Made by a program: the position numbers and the translations under genes | NCBI GenBank assembly: GCA_003550325.1 | Contig: QKWP01000267.1 | Span: forward strand, 141,379 to 205,378 | Reading direction: 5' to 3' | DNA from: Gigaspora rosea | Lineage: Eukaryota > Glomeromycota > Glomeromycetes > Diversisporales > Gigasporaceae | DNA: 64,000 nt | The notes under the pieces: model-generated | Database searches by the model: none | Seen by the model: the letters and a program-made list of their open reading frames with translations, nothing else | What the model was told of the DNA's origin: nothing | Shown: positions 22,166 through 34,683 of the stretch, in pieces | Layout of the letters: each line of letters begins with the position of its first letter | Numbering within the stretch: the first letter of the stretch is position 1

Positions 22166-22762
22166 ATTTATAATTATTAGTAACCATTTTTAAATTGTAA
22201 ATTTAATTTCTTATGTGCATAAATCATTAAGTATATTTTTCAGTTGTTAAACTTTTAATTCTGATGACTCAGGAGACTTAACCTGTCTCTGGTATATACA
22301 ACTATATATATCTTTTTTCTTGGAGGTAATATAAGCCAGTAGACTGAATAACATATTGAACTTCTTTTATCTTGCATTTGATTTGTTTTGTGAATATCTA
22401 CTTTCTAACAAATAGGCTTTATAAATCGAGAAAAATCTATAAAATCATATAATAAATACAAAACTGCTATAGATATATTTTATTTTATTTCTATTTTTTA
22501 AGGTGGGGTTTGCTCTTATCTTTATTAGTAAATTTGTAGTATTGAAATCTCTGAAATAAATTACAAAAGCTTATTCCAATAACAAATTATAGTACAAGAG
22601 TAGAGTTCATTCAGACTATACGTATTAATTATATATATTTATTGGCAACCTTAACCTACTAGAGTGGTTAAAAGTTGTTTAAACTCACCTAGCATTGGTA
22701 ATATAAAAGTTGTTAGTAGGGTACTATAGATAAATTAATTTTTATATAGTACTCACAGGTCG

Positions 22763-23090
22763 AATGAATGCAAATCAAGCTCCAATCAGCATCATGTAAT
22801 CCCGATATGAACTGATTTGAATGTGATAAATAGGGCACCTTTTAAGATACAAATTGGGTTCATATAGGCATTCAACGCATATTGGAATGCTGATAGCTTG
22901 ATAGGTAATCGATAAAGCTATAAGACAAGCTTTATTGATTTATCTATAAAGCTATCAGCATTCTGATATGCATTGAATACCCAATTTGTATCTTAAATGT
23001 GTCCTATTTGTGCCAAATATCTGTTCCAAATCTGTTTCATATCGATTATGTGATGCCAATTGGAGCCTGATTTGAATTTATTTGGCATTC
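22763..23090. mobile_element. Long palindromic MITE, about 330 bp
   Basis: The two halves are inverted copies. The left arm runs through CAAGCTCCAATCAGCATCAT, AAGATACAAATTGGGTTCAT and GGAATGCTGATAGCTT; the right arm has the complements in reverse order, ending CCAATTGGAGCCTGATTTG. The centre is near 22930. No coding sequence and no clear target duplication. Confidence 0.75.
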
Positions 23091-23242
23091 AAGTAGTAAA
23101 CATGTGCTAGAAAGACCATATACAGATATAAATTGAGAACATGCATTTTTTTGATGATTATAGCATCTAAATATAACTTAGAATAAATAGTTATAGTTTT
23201 TATGGTTGTAAGAGATGTTGCAATTTTTTTTATTGGAAAATA

Positions 23243-23416
23243 CAGTCATACCTGAGTTATATCACCCTTTTTCCAGAGCATTTTTGGAGATATAACTAAG
23301 GTGGGAATATAACTTATAAAAATATAAAAAAAAAAAAGAATTTTATCTTGTTTAAAACTGAAAATATAACCCAAGTTGGATATAACTCGATGGGTAATAT
23401 AACCTAGATATAACTG
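23243..23416. mobile_element. Pogo-like MITE, 174 bp
   Basis: TA on both sides (23241-23242, 23417-23418). The left end CAGTCATACCTGAGTTATAT and the right end, complemented CAGTTATATCTAGGTTATAT, are inverted repeats; GATATAAC-type words recur inside. The ends resemble those of the pogo/Tigger branch. Confidence 0.7.
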
Positions 23417-23418
23417 TA

Positions 23419-23994
23419 TAGAGGTGTATTGTTATTAAACTTGTTTATAAATTTATTAAGAAAAATTTTGGTTAAAAACTGTAGTTATCTTTTGTAAAAA
23501 TAAAGCAAATAGTCTAAGAGTTGCAATTTGATTAGTTGGAATAAATTCTTATAGTATATTAATTTGTTTATCGGTAGTATTATACAAAGATAAACTTGTA
23601 TATTGTTTTAAAATTAACTATAAATTAGAAAGATCAGAAATTAGAATATTAAGTAAAGAAGAGTCAACAATATAATAAATTGTTTGTTATATAATATTGT
23701 CTAGTTTAAATATATTTGAACATATAAGCTAGTAAAAAGAGCGTTTATGTGCATTAAATATAATATAGTTATTGACATTGATATAAAAATATGAAAATAA
23801 AGTATATGTAAATTTGCAAGTATTGGTAGAATGTTAAGCAGTATTTTAATTTTGTAAGATATACTATAGCTATATTGGAAGTAGGGTACAGGACGGGATG
23901 AGTCGGGTCAGGTACTTTTAAACCTGATCCGAACCCAATTAAATTCCGACCTGTACCCAACCTGTCATAAAAATTTTTTATCAGGTTCTGGTCG
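23419..23994. other. Intergenic DNA and host repeat
   Basis: No gene. From about 23885 the text turns into CGGGTCAGGT/ACCTGAACC-type words that continue at 25199-25235 behind the next element; this appears to be an older repeat that was split by the insertion. Confidence 0.4.
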
Positions 23995-24004
23995 GGTCCA
24001 TTCC

Positions 24005-25188
24005 AAAGATGGCGTCGAAACGAAACCTACCTGAAAACTAGTTTCGGAAGGGTTCTAATCCGAAACTAGTTTCAGATTTTTTTAAAAAAAATCAAAACTC
24101 CGAAACCCGAAACCCCGAAACTATAATCCGAAACCCCGAAACTATAATCTGAAACCCAAATCTATAATCCGAAACTCAAAAATATAATATTGAAATCTTT
24201 AAAATTTATTATAAAGTTGGTTTATTTTTAATGAACACAAAATGTAAAATTATTTTTGAATAATTTATAACATTATATAGATCATTTTTTTAATTATGCT
24301 TATTTCACTGTCTCAGTTTGTTCGGTGTTTTTTTTTAAAACTGGCCAACTTTATTATTAATATCATACGGTTATTACAACTGATTTCAAAATTCTAGGGC
24401 GATAGAAAAAATTGCCAATGATGAATCGATAAGTATTTGATGCCTTTTAATACCAATAATTTATTTAGTTCTGCGGTAACTTATCAATTCTATCAATAGT
24501 AGGTATGGACGTACTAATTACTTATTATTACTTGATATTGTATCCAGTTTTTACGTAGTAAGTGAAAAAAACTGATGCTTGCAAAAGCAACCTTGATTGT
24601 CAGAATATAAACTCTAGAATTATACCTTTCATGTTACACTTGTGAATCATAACAACAAAAAGGACTGCGCGCATGCAATAAATTGTTGGATGCATTCTAG
24701 CCAAATAGCGCTGGATATTCAAAATTTAATGTATTCTTTAAGGAGATATATAACATACATCAAAGCGATTAATGTATATTGAAGAGATACATAGCATACA
24801 TCAGTGTATTTGAAAGAGATATATAATACATTACATTAATGCAATAAATGTATATGGAAGTTTGGGTAGTTTTTGGTGTTCAGGTGAGGTTTCGGGTTTC
24901 GAATGAGGTTTCGGGTGTTGGGTGAGGTTTCGAGTTTCGGATAAGGTTTCGGAAGTTATAATTCGAAGCCCAAACTTTCAGATTTGGCACAAAAGGGTTT
25001 CGGCACCAACTTTGGAGAGAATAAACATATAAATTATTGATGTTTTGGCAGTTTTGGGGTTTCGGTTGAGGTTTTGGGTTTCGGTCGAGGTTTCGGGTTT
25101 CGGTTGAGGTTTCGAGTTTTGGATAAGGTTTTGGAAGCTATAATCCGAAACGAAACTTTCGGAATCGCCAAAAAAGGTTTCTATCTTT
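24005..25188. mobile_element. Inverted-repeat element with 10-bp duplication (1184 bp)
   Basis: The same ten bases, GGTCCATTCC, occur at 23995-24004 and 25189-25198. The element between them begins AAAGATGGCGTCGAAACGAA and ends CTATCTTT, with inverted CGAAAC/GTTTCG words at both ends. Inside are tandem GTTTCGGGTTTCGG-like units in opposite orientation near the two ends (24080-24180 and 24880-25130). A 9-11-bp duplication would suit Mutator-like elements, but no transposase is present and the termini are not diagnostic. Confidence 0.65.
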
Positions 25189-25728
25189 GGTCCATTCCAA
25201 AACCTGAACAATCCTGACCTGTCCAACCTAATCATTTTTATGCTCATATAAATTTGATCAAGAGTAGGTGAAAAGTAACTAGACAGTAACTAATTACTAT
25301 GATTATTATTTTAATTAGGTACTGCACGAGGCAGTCGCACTAAAACCAGGAAGGTTATACGTATAAGTATTTTCTAAAATTAATATTTTCTGAAATAGAA
25401 TATATTATTTACATTATTGTTTTCTTTTTTAATGATAAAGGTAGATTGTATAAGTACTATTTATACGCCAAATCTTGATTAAACTAAATGATTTATTTGT
25501 TATAAAGAAAAAGAAAAATAAATCAGTTACTGGATGTTTCGCATCCATAATAGCACATCTGGCTTTGAATTTAATGCGCTCACAACCTAAGCCCCTTCAT
25601 GATCCAGGTTAGCACACTAAATTCAAAGCCATGTGCTTTTTTAATTGTCATGTAAAAACGATCACCCTGCTGTGTTCCTTCAGATCTTTTGCCTGCTAAT
25701 AAAACTGTCATTGATTGCTATGCATCCA

Positions 25729-26045
25729 TAAGGCCATGTAAAGTTGAATTTTTATTTTGCATATCCACTGTTACATTTTTTCAATTTTTAATTTTCAATT
25801 TTTTTTATTATTTTTTTTAGTTTCCATTTATGCCAATTGTTTGATTTTTACAACTATTTTTTTCCCACTATTTTCATCCAGTGTCACCCAATGAGACCTT
25901 AATTTCCCATAATGGTCTGATAGGACTGACAGAAAAAATATGACTGTCGGTCCAATTTTTTGATTTCTTGTTGTGCAAAAAAAAAATTAATCCTGTATAA
26001 CTTTAAATATGAATATTATTCTATTTGCTGTAAATTAAAAAAAAA
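25729..26045 (+). mobile_element. GGCCATGCAAAGTT-family element copy
   Basis: Begins AAGGCCATGTAAAGTTGAAT and shares the internal TGTCACCCAATGAGACCTTA segment with the copy at 4656-5482. The right end is poorly preserved; a clean inverted end of the same family (AAAATCAACTTTGTATGGCC) lies farther away at about 27237-27256, so the unit might instead extend to about 27258. Confidence 0.55.
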
Positions 26046-26154
26046 CCTATCAAAATTATTTTCACAACTCTTTCCAACAATCACTTGTACAAATTGCTAA
26101 ACAAAGAAAAACAAAAAATTTATTAGTAAAAGACGAAGCAGCTGTGTACTAATA

Positions 26155-26963
26155 TTGGTTTTTATAAAGGTCAACCTTTTGTTCTGTATAGGGACTCTTT
26201 TATATATTCGACACGCAAGCCAAAAGTGTCAGTTGTGCAAGATAACTGGCAGTGGGTGCCCTTGGTACAAGAAATTCTGGTGGAAGTTTTCTTTCGTCAA
26301 TGAAGATATTCTAGCTTGGCTAGGCAATGAACTAAAAAAATGAGTTTTTCAATACTCTCTCTAAGGTTTTTTGGTTACAAGAACATTTTCAACCTTATAC
26401 CCACTACCATATTTTTGCTTGAAGCATTTTTTCTGGAATTTTTGACAGAAAGTGGGAAATTCAGCATACCCCTTCTAAAAGATTGGCATTGCTATTCCTA
26501 TTCTAATTGGGAAGAAGGCATGCAAGGTGGTAAACAGGAATGGACGTGTAATGAGACGTGGCACAGTGGAGTAGGCAGATCTGCAAAATTAAATTCCAGA
26601 ACGTTCTTTTGTTTCTTTTATGTACATATAGTACTTTGGCAAGGCGATTCCTTGCACAGTATTATATAATTTTTATCGTTAATTGTAGATTTTGTTCTCT
26701 TTTCTTTTCTTTTTCTTCAAGATATGTATGTCAAACTATTGACTTTTTTTCGCTTTTTTCATCTTGTCCATTTAACTTTAATTTATCGTATAGTTTCTAT
26801 AGTCTCCCTTTTTTTTACTTACTCTTTTATTGTCGTTCTCCTTATCCCCTTTCGTATATGTATTAAAAAATTTTTTTTGTTCTGTATGCAGTTATTGTTA
26901 GTTAACATCTCTACCGGATCTAGGTGGAAGAAGTATGAAAGAAAAGTAGGTGGTTATAACTAG
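26155..26963 (+). other. Cluster of short overlapping open frames, no recognised protein
   Basis: Frames at 26155-26343 and 26340-26669 follow each other almost without a gap and have a less AT-biased composition around 26240-26600 (for example CQLCKITGSGCPWYKKFWWK). They lie between the arms of the 2.8-kb inverted-repeat element, where a transposase could once have been. I see no DDE or other catalytic motif and cannot assign a function; 26670-26963 is pyrimidine-rich and not protein-like. Confidence 0.25.
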
Positions 26964-27544
26964 CTGTAGATCCAAACTGTTGATCTGGTAATTGGAGGTA
27001 TATAAATACCCCATTTCTAGTAAGGTGAAATCTACTCTGACAGGTCTCGGATAAGTGCCTATAGTAACTGGACGAATTTTATTTCAATTGTAAGGCTTGA
27101 AAAGCTGGTAGTGAATAGACATTTGCATATGTACTTTGCTGCTATATAATAAAATAGGATATGACCACCAGGTTAATTAACAAAAAAACCTATCTGTTCT
27201 TTCTGAATTTTTGAAATTTATATAATGCAAAATGAAAAATCAACTTTGTATGGCCTAAAAAAAGTATATAATATAATTAATATTGTATTAATTAATTTTT
27301 AAAAGGATTAAAGCCTCATTATTATTGTAAACTAAATTATTTTGTTGATTTTTTTGAAATAAATGGCACATAATAATAATAACAATAATAATAAAAGTAA
27401 AAAACTTAAAAAATTAAAAAAATATATAAATAAATAAAAAATGAATAAAAATGAATTAATAAATGCTTATCTAAAAATAAATCCATAATTAACACAAGTT
27501 TTTTTTTAATGAAAAAATATAAATTTATTTTTTTTCATGTTTTT

Positions 27545-27815
27545 TTATGACTGCCATAATGGGTAGCACAAATTATTTCACAAAATTTTTAACATTACAA
27601 ACTTGATAACTAAGTTATTCCTATCTTGTTTAAATATGTGCAGTTCTTCTATTTAGCTGTTAAAGGTATTAGTAATATTTTTAACAGTTAAGGTTCTTTG
27701 TATTAGCATAACAGAAGAACTGCACATGCCTAAACAAAATAAAAATAACTTGGGTTCCAAGTTAGTTATGTCAAAAATTTTGTGAAATAATCTGTACCAC
27801 TATTATACTGAGCAT
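27545..27815. mobile_element. Palindromic MITE, about 270 bp
   Basis: GTAGCACAAATTATTTCACA and TATGTGCAGTTCTTCT on the left are mirrored by AGAAGAACTGCACATG and TGTGAAATAATCTGTACCAC on the right, centred near 27685. Nothing coding. It is nested in the 2.8-kb inverted-repeat element. Confidence 0.7.
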
Positions 27816-28323
27816 GCAGTTAAGAAAAATCTGAAAAAAGGTAAATGTATATTTTTTGAAAGTAAAATGTAGTAATTATCTTCTTATTAGATTTGGGTTA
27901 GACAAAACACCCAACCAGATTTCTATATTGCTAAAAAATGAATGCAGATGTTTCTATATGGTAAATGCAAAATTTATTAAAATATATATAAAATATTTGT
28001 ATGTATTCTAAAATTTGCTAGTATTTAATATGCTAGCATTTAATATTTAGTTGAGCATATATTACTTCATTTTTATTCACTTTTTATTTATTAATATATT
28101 TTTTTTAATTTTTGAATTTTTTAATAGTTTTATTTGGTAGACAAAAGATCTGAAGGATCACAGGGTAATCATTTTTATATAACATTATTAAAAAAGCATC
28201 TGTTTTTGAATTTAATATATTAACCTGAACCATGAAGGGGCTCAGATTGTGAGTGCATTAAATTTAAAACCAGATGCATTGTTATATGATATGAAATATC
28301 CAGTAACAGATTTTTTTCACTTA

Positions 28324-29286
28324 GGGGAGTGCCATTTATCACCTGATTTTTTAGGTGGGTGGGGGGTCAGTAAATTATCAGGTCCTAATAGTAGATAGCT
28401 TTTGATTGGGTAAAATTTTTTAAAATTTTTTTTAAAAAATTTTAAAAAATTTTTAATCTTTAATATTAAATAAAATTTGAACTAATGATTCGTTCTGGAT
28501 GATTTTATTGCCAAACTGTTCGTCTCAATGAGACGATTCCAACGAGCCTAAAATCATCAAAATCCAATTACTGGATCCCAAGATCGTTATAAATTTGTAT
28601 TGCTTTAATTATATTTTGTATATATTATTAAAGTTCTTATAAACTTTAACATTGGATAACTTGTGAACCAGTGGTCCGTTTTAGATTATTTTACTACCAA
28701 AATGCTCATCTCAGTGAGACCATTCTAATGAATCTAAAATTGTTAAATTCTGATCACGGGATCCAAGATCGTTATAGATTTGTGTTATATTAATATAAAA
28801 TATATTAAATTAATTAAAAATAACACAAATCTATAACGATCTTGGGATTCCGTGATCAAAATTTAACGATTTTAGGTTCATTAGAATCGTCTCACTGAGA
28901 CGAGCATTTTGGTAGTAAAATCATCTAAAACGGATCACTGGTTCACAAGTTATTCAATGTTAAAGTTTATAAGAACTTTAAAAATAATTTTTAATATATA
29001 CGAAACTAATATAATTAAAGCAATACAAATTTATAACGATCTTGGGTCCAGTGATTGGATTTTGACGATTTTAGGCTCGTTGGAATCGTCTCATTGAGAC
29101 GAACATTTTGGTAGTAAAATTATCCAAAACGGATCATTGGTTCAAATTTTATTTAATATTAAATTTTAAATTTTTTTTTAAAATTTTAAAAAATTTTAGC
29201 CAATCAAATTGCAGTATTTATTATCAGGTGGGGGGTAGGGGGTAGTTACTTAGTAGACCCTAATCACCTGATAAATGGTGCTCCCC
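28324..29286. mobile_element. 963-bp near-perfect palindrome, PIF/Harbinger-like foldback MITE
   Basis: The whole element is an inverted repeat: arms of about 475 bases pair around a centre near 28805. The outer ends are GGGGAGTGCCATTTATCA and, complemented, GGGGAGCACCATTTATCA, each bordered by TTA in direct orientation (28321-28323, 29287-29289). A 3-bp TTA duplication with G-rich ends fits PIF/Harbinger. Inner words such as TCTCAATGAGACGATTCCAA, and TAACGATCTTGGG occur on both arms and also as two related sub-blocks within each arm. The open frame at 28909-29097 is only a by-product of the palindrome. Transcripts would fold into a very long hairpin. Confidence 0.85.
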
Positions 29287-29912
29287 TTAGCATAATCAAG
29301 TCTATTTGGTATATAAATATAGTCAGACCTCTCTATAGTCACACCCATATAGTTACATCTCTATTTAAGCACCCAATTTTGTGTGATGAACCTAAAACAT
29401 AGTAAAAAACCTTATTATAGTCACAAATCACTTATAATTACTATCACTATAAAAATTTGATTTTTTAACAATTTTATTAATAAAAACTCTTATTATAGTC
29501 ACCAATTTTTAACTAAATACAGATTATAAAATCTGATTGGCCAATATTATATTCATGTATATTTTAAAATTATCTATTAAAGTTCTTAAAGTTCTAACAA
29601 CAAAAACTTTTGATCCAATGGCCCAATTTGGATAAAACAACTATGAAAATATTTGTCTCAATAAGACAATTCTAATGTGTCCAAAATCATTAAAATCAAA
29701 TTACATGCTTCTAAGATCATTAAGGATTTGTATCACTTTATATGTTTAAATATTGATTAAATTTAAACATCTAAGTAAAAAAAATCCTTAATAATCTTAG
29801 CATTTTGTAATTAACTTTGGATGATTTTGGCTCATTAGAATCATCTCATTGAGTTAAACACTTTGGTATTTTTTTATCCAAATTGGATTACTAGATTAAA
29901 TTTTTATTAGTA

Positions 29913-30029
29913 CAGTATAGACCCGAAATAATGCTCAGGGGCATTATTTCGAAATCTGGGCCCCCTTAAAATAGCATATATGACCTCAAATTAACGCCCA
30001 TGCGCGCCCCCGAATTAATGCGCACCCTG
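29913..30029. repeat. AATAACGC/AATAATGC-family fragment
   Basis: CAGTATAGACCCGAAATAAT followed by GCATTATTTCGAAATCTGGG and CAAATTAACGCCCATGCGCG. The words are shared with 13391-13610 and 31972-32137. Confidence 0.5.
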
Positions 30030-30376
30030 CCCTGACTATAAAAACTTTTTTCTTTAATAAGCACTTTTACTAGTACCGATACCCAAATATATTCGTAACC
30101 TCCATAAATGCTCCCTTGTTCTTCTTATTGTCATGTTGTTGCGCTTATAGAGACAGACCATCATTAAATTGTGCAATTAATAAAAATAAATGAAAGCACT
30201 GCATTTCACTCTTTTCAGCATAACTTTATTCTCATCACTAAATAATAAATATTTTTAATTAATCAACGACATGTTATTTAGTGATTCACATGTCAATTTC
30301 GAATTGACAAAAATCAATAAATGGCGCACAATATTTATTGCAGTTTGCATAATTTCGATTAATTTTTTTGTTAAAA

Positions 30377-30490
30377 TGATTGTGATTGCGATCGCGATTG
30401 CTAAAGCCAGCCAATTTATTATGAGTGTCAAGCTCATGTTTATGATAAATTAGCCAGTTTTTAGCAATCGCGATCACAATCACAATCATA
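30377..30490. repeat. Hairpin-forming inverted repeat, about 114 bp
   Basis: ATGATTGTGATTGCGATCGC and GATTGCTAAAGCCAG on the left pair with TAGCCAGTTTTTAGCAATCG and GATCACAATCACAATCAT on the right, with TATGAGTGTCAAGCTCATG at the tip. Open frames on both strands here are by-products of the symmetry. Confidence 0.75.
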
Positions 30491-30493
30491 TAC

Positions 30494-30600
30494 AGTCGTC
30501 CCTTCCTATAATCACCAAGTTGGTCACGCCTAATATGGTGATTATAGAAAGGTGTGACTATAAATCTAAACCTCTATATAATCACAGTTATATTAAAAAT
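30494..30600 (+). repeat. Second pogo-like left end
   Basis: CAGTCGTCCCTTCCTATAAT following TA, then GTGATTATAGAAAGGTGTGA and CCTCTATATAATCACAG. This is the type of end seen at 29320, so two related elements may have inserted here; the right end at 31616 could belong to either. Confidence 0.45.
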
Positions 30601-30784
30601 TATAAATAGTGATTATAAAAATTTTATTAAAATAAATATTTAAATTGTCATGAATTAAGGGAAGTGCAGTAAATTACGTGATTAGGGTTTACATAGGTCC
30701 TGACCCCTCTAGTGATAGGACTATTGACCAATTAAATTTATAATTTTTAAAAAAAACTCAAAAACGTCTTTGATCTGAAAATAT

Positions 30785-31362
30785 GCTACTCCACAATTGA
30801 CAAAAGTCACTACATAGTAAAGTCTAAATTTTACTAAGCAAATCGATTAAATTCGTATAAGTAACCTTATTCAGCAGGTTAAAATACACTTACCATAGAA
30901 TTTTCATAAGTATTGGAGAATTTTTTATTAATTGACTTTTGATTTTTACGTTCGACGGAAAAATTAAAATTTTTTAAAAAAATATATTCGCCACACAATC
31001 GACAAAAGTCGCTACATAGTAAAGTCTAAATTTTACTAAGTAAATCGATTAAAATCGATTAAGTAACGTTATTTAGCATATCAAAATACACTTACCACAA
31101 AATTTTAGAAGTATTTGAGAAGTTTTTATTAATTAACTTTTGATTTTTACGTTCGACGGAAAATTAAAATTTTTTAAAAAAATATATTCGCCCCATAATC
31201 GACAAAAGTCGCTACATAGTAAAGTCTAAATTTTACTAAGCAAATCGATTAAAATCGTATAAGTAACCTTATTCATCAGATCAAATTACACTTAACACAA
31301 AATTTTCAGAAGTATTAGAGAATTTTTATTAATTGACTTTTGATTTTTACGTTCTTAAATTG
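30785..31362 (+). repeat. Tandem repeat, three units of about 200 bp
   Basis: Units begin near 30785, 30989 and 31190 with GACAAAAGTCGCTACATAGT and continue with AAAGTCTAAATTTTACTAAG, ATCGATTAAA and TTAATTGACTTTTGATTTTT, ending ACGTTCGACGG in the first two units. Differences are scattered single bases. No open frame spans the units. Confidence 0.85.
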
Positions 31363-31618
31363 TTATTAGTTTGCATTTTTGCTATAGAACTTTGTAGCCA
31401 ATTAGACTAATTGCTTGCGTTATTTATAAATTGGTGACTATAATGAGGGTTTATTCTTAATAAAATTTTTAAAAAATCAAATTTTCATAGTGATAGTGAT
31501 TATAAGCGATTTGTGACTATAATGAGGTTTTTTACTATGTTTGAGCTGTTGCACAAAATCGGGTGCTTAAATAGAGGTGCGACTAAATAGGGTGTGACTA
31601 TAGGGAGGTCTAACTGTA

Positions 31619-31971
31619 ATCATAAAGGATACAGTGGTAATGTTATTGGTTACTTCGTGATATGGAAAGTTCTTTAAAGATCAGTTGAGCAAACGAGTCA
31701 TTAGGGCCATAATGGCCCTAGAGCCGAGTCCTACTCAAGTTGAGGTTTGGGATAACTTCGGAAAAGAGTGTGATTTTTTTTAAAAAATAAAGTAAAAAAA
31801 TATTAATTTTTTTTTTAAAAAAAAAATAGTAAAAAAAAAAAATATATATATTAATTTTTTAAAAAAAAATTTGAGTATTTATATTTGATATAAGAATATC
31901 AAAAACATAACCAGTTTATACATGAAAAATGCTGCAATTTATTTCATATACGTTATATTAGCAAATTGAGG
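31619..31971. other. Short intergenic stretch
   Basis: No gene. Low-complexity A and T runs at 31770-31875. Confidence 0.4.
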
Positions 31972-32137
31972 CTAAGTTCGGGTTTCACTATGCAAGATAT
32001 TACATGCGCATTATTTCAAAATTATTTATGCTCTAAAAATCATCTCTTATTTCGAAATAACGCACATGGCAGTACTCAAAATAACACGCAGGTCAATCAA
32101 TTAACGCGCAGGTGGGCATTATTTCAGGTCTATATGG
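31972..32137. repeat. AATAACGC-family fragment
   Basis: Contains GCGCATTATTTCAAAATT, TTTCGAAATAACGCACATG and a right end GGGCATTATTTCAGGTCTAT followed by ATGG and TA. The right end mirrors the left end of the fragment at 29913. Open frames here are by-products. Confidence 0.45.
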
Positions 32138-32189
32138 TATTTCAAATATGCTTGCTTATTGGCTTTTGGTCACATGACTATAATAAGGT

Positions 32190-34318
32190 ATTTTATTTAT
32201 AGTTACACCTATATAACTGTGTGACTATAGAAAGTCTGGCTATACATAAATATTATAATTATGATTAAATTACCTTTATTTCTATACAAGTACTTTGTAT
32301 CCTATTGATTACTATAACAGCAGTCAATTAATAAGCATATAAAGATCTACTAAGACTGGCTAGACTATAATACTAGTTTGATTAAGCAAATATTAAAGTT
32401 CAGAGTAGCACAATATTAACCTTCACTTTTGTTTATATTACCTAATTATACTCAATTGGTTGCTAATATATTCTTAGTTTCTATTGCTATTTTGACAAAA
32501 GAATAAACAGAGTATATTATTTTTTTTTTTAAAAAACACTACCAATGCACTTAAAAACACCAATTATTCTACATTTTGTTAATAGCAACTAGTGATGGGC
32601 AACACATGGGATCTGTGCATAATTCTGTGCTGAATTTTAAGCAGGATGTGTAAAATTTAAAATGCTCATACAGAATTTTAATATAAAATTGTCTGGCATG
32701 TATTAGCATATTATCTGGCCCATATTAACAAATTATCCAGTCTGCTTTAAAATAAGTAGACCAATTTCTAATTTTTATTTGATGTAAATAAAATATTATA
32801 TACATGTTTAACTTTTATTTATATATTAATTTTTATTTACATAGGGTCTTAGGATCAATAGTATCCCTTAAACTGTCCAGGCTAAGTGGGCAAATTTGCC
32901 TGCTAAAATAATGAATGAAAAGTTAACGTATGGCAAAATTTTTTTTTTTTGTTGAAAGACTAACTGAAATTGATTAGAGTAATTCTTGGGAACACAATAC
33001 AAGTGACAATACAATAGTACATCATTGCACATGCTATGTGATACAAGTAAAGATCGCAAGCAAAATTTTGAGAAATATTTTGCATTTTTTAAGGAATGTT
33101 CATTGGGTCAAAGCTTCTCAATTGCTCTGATAATTCAGCTTTGAATATTACAGACATAGATGAAATATCATCGTATAAAATGTGGGGACTTATTCATAAT
33201 ATTTTTTTCAATTTTTTTCAATTTTTTTAATAGTAAATTAATAGTGATTAATAGATAATTGCTGTACTACTAGCACGCATATTCCTTGTGATATACCACT
33301 ACCACATGATAAAAATCACCAGTTGATCTGCAAAATGGTATACTTTAATTTTAGCTTATAAAAGGGAGTAGAAATGCTTAGAAAAATCTAGTACAATTGT
33401 TTAAAAATCAAAAAAAAATCAAGATTTTAGAGGGCAAATTTGCCTGCTGAACGATTTAAGGATAGCAGTTATGCTCCAAGATCTCAAATTGCAAGTTTAC
33501 TAGTTTGAATTAAGTAGTAGTGATTTGCAGAAATAGCCAGCTAGGCTAGGCTAATTAGGGAACTGAAACACCGCAGGATCCAGGGACCCAAGACTTCTAC
33601 AATATATTTAATTCTTAGAATAGGCATTAATCTACAAATCAAAGTTATAGCGACGAGGGCTGTGCCAGAACCCTGATTTGAAATAACTGAAGTCACAAGA
33701 TATAATGTGAGGCCTAAGTCTAAATTACTAGATACTACATGAACTTATAACACAGCAGCTTGAAAATAGCTATACAGACTTTAGACTAGATATTGAAATT
33801 GATCATAGTATGACCGATTGCTTGGTCAAATTGGGCATGATTGATCACGAAATTTATTGTTCAATTATGATTGATCAAACCCAATAATCGATTATAGCCA
33901 TTGGATCGATTATAATCGATCAAAAGGCTATAATCGATCATAAAGTTAATCGATTACAATTAGAGATTTGAACTTGATATCCCTATTATTTTATAATACT
34001 CGGTATACTCTGTTCGGTCCATGAGACCATCATTTACAATATCCGAGTTTTCTACATGGTGTACCATATAGATAATGATCAATTACAAAATGATTGATCA
34101 TTTGATTTGTTTGATTGTGACTGATCAAAAAATTTTTTGAGTATAGTCGCTCATTCAGTGATCAAACATATCGATCATTTTCAATTATTATAATAATAAG
34201 AAAAGAACGTTATAAACAAATTTGATACATGTATTTTAAATTAATATGAATATATTCACTAACCAAAGGTCTTAAATACCTTTGTCTTGGCAATTAACAA
34301 TAGTTCTTGGCAATTAAC
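32190..34318. other. Intergenic region with scattered repeat ends
   Basis: No gene. A pogo-like right end (GTGACTATAGAAAGTCTGGC) lies at about 32220-32241. TAGTGATGGGCAACACATGG at 32594 resembles a hAT terminus, but no partner was found. A block rich in GATCGATTATAATCGATC words covers about 33790-33960, ending in TTTGAACTTGATATCCCTA, again like a hAT end. CTTGGCAATTAACAATA is duplicated in tandem near 34288-34321. Confidence 0.4.
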
Positions 34319-34683
34319 AATATCTCTAGGGTTCCAAGCCGGGTTTAAATTTTGAACCTGTGACCCATCGGGTCAAGACTAGCAACCAACTGGGTATCTG
34401 ATGGGTAACTCATATATTCGCTTACCCATATATCCGCTTACCCGTGTTTAATTCAGGTGATATTAGTTGTAGAGGGCACTTTATACAATGTTATACTTTA
34501 ATAAGACTAAAAAATACTATATAAGATGAATTGCACAAATCTGCTACCATTGCACTAGTAGTATATAAAAAACATTCAAATATTTTATTGCAACTAAATA
34601 GAAAATTTGATTTCTGAAAAAAAAACACTTTTTTATACTATAGTAAAAAATAAATCAGACTATAATTTGAATAATTCAGAATT

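Larger units (their letters stand above)
25521..28312. mobile_element. Element with about 190-bp terminal inverted repeats (2.8 kb)
   Basis: The left arm 25521-25707 (TCAGTTACTGGATGTTTC, AAGCCCCTTCATGATCCAGG, TTCCTTCAGATCTTTTGCC) is matched in inverse by 28124-28312 (AAAAGATCTGAAGGATCACA, CCATGAAGGGGCTCAG, ATATCCAGTAACAGA). Identity is roughly 80 percent, so it is not young. The interior contains other repeats and open frames without recognisable domains (26155-26963). Confidence 0.65.
29320..31616. mobile_element. Pogo-like element with long inverted ends, rearranged interior (2.3 kb)
   Basis: TA flanks (29318-29319, 31617-31618) and inverted ends: left TAGTCAGACCTCTCTATAGT, right complemented CAGTTAGACCTCCCTATAGT. 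Homology between the ends reaches about 200 bases inward (GGGTGCTTAAATAGAGGTGC on the right matches the complement of the left). No transposase remains. The interior holds further repeats: an AATAACGC-family piece, a hairpin at 30377-30490, another pogo-like left end at 30494 (CAGTCGTCCCTTCCTATAAT), and a 200-bp tandem array. Confidence 0.65.

Noticed and set aside
28909..29097. Open frame within the large palindrome
   Set aside because: It lies wholly in one arm of the foldback element and mirrors the other arm; no protein features.
30255..30489. Three overlapping open frames on both strands
   Set aside because: They are produced by the symmetry of the hairpin at 30377-30490.
29913..32137. 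A single 2.2-kb element with CAGTATAGACC-type ends
   Set aside because: Its ends would interlock with, rather than nest in, the pogo-like element 29320-31616; two separate AATAACGC-family fragments are simpler.
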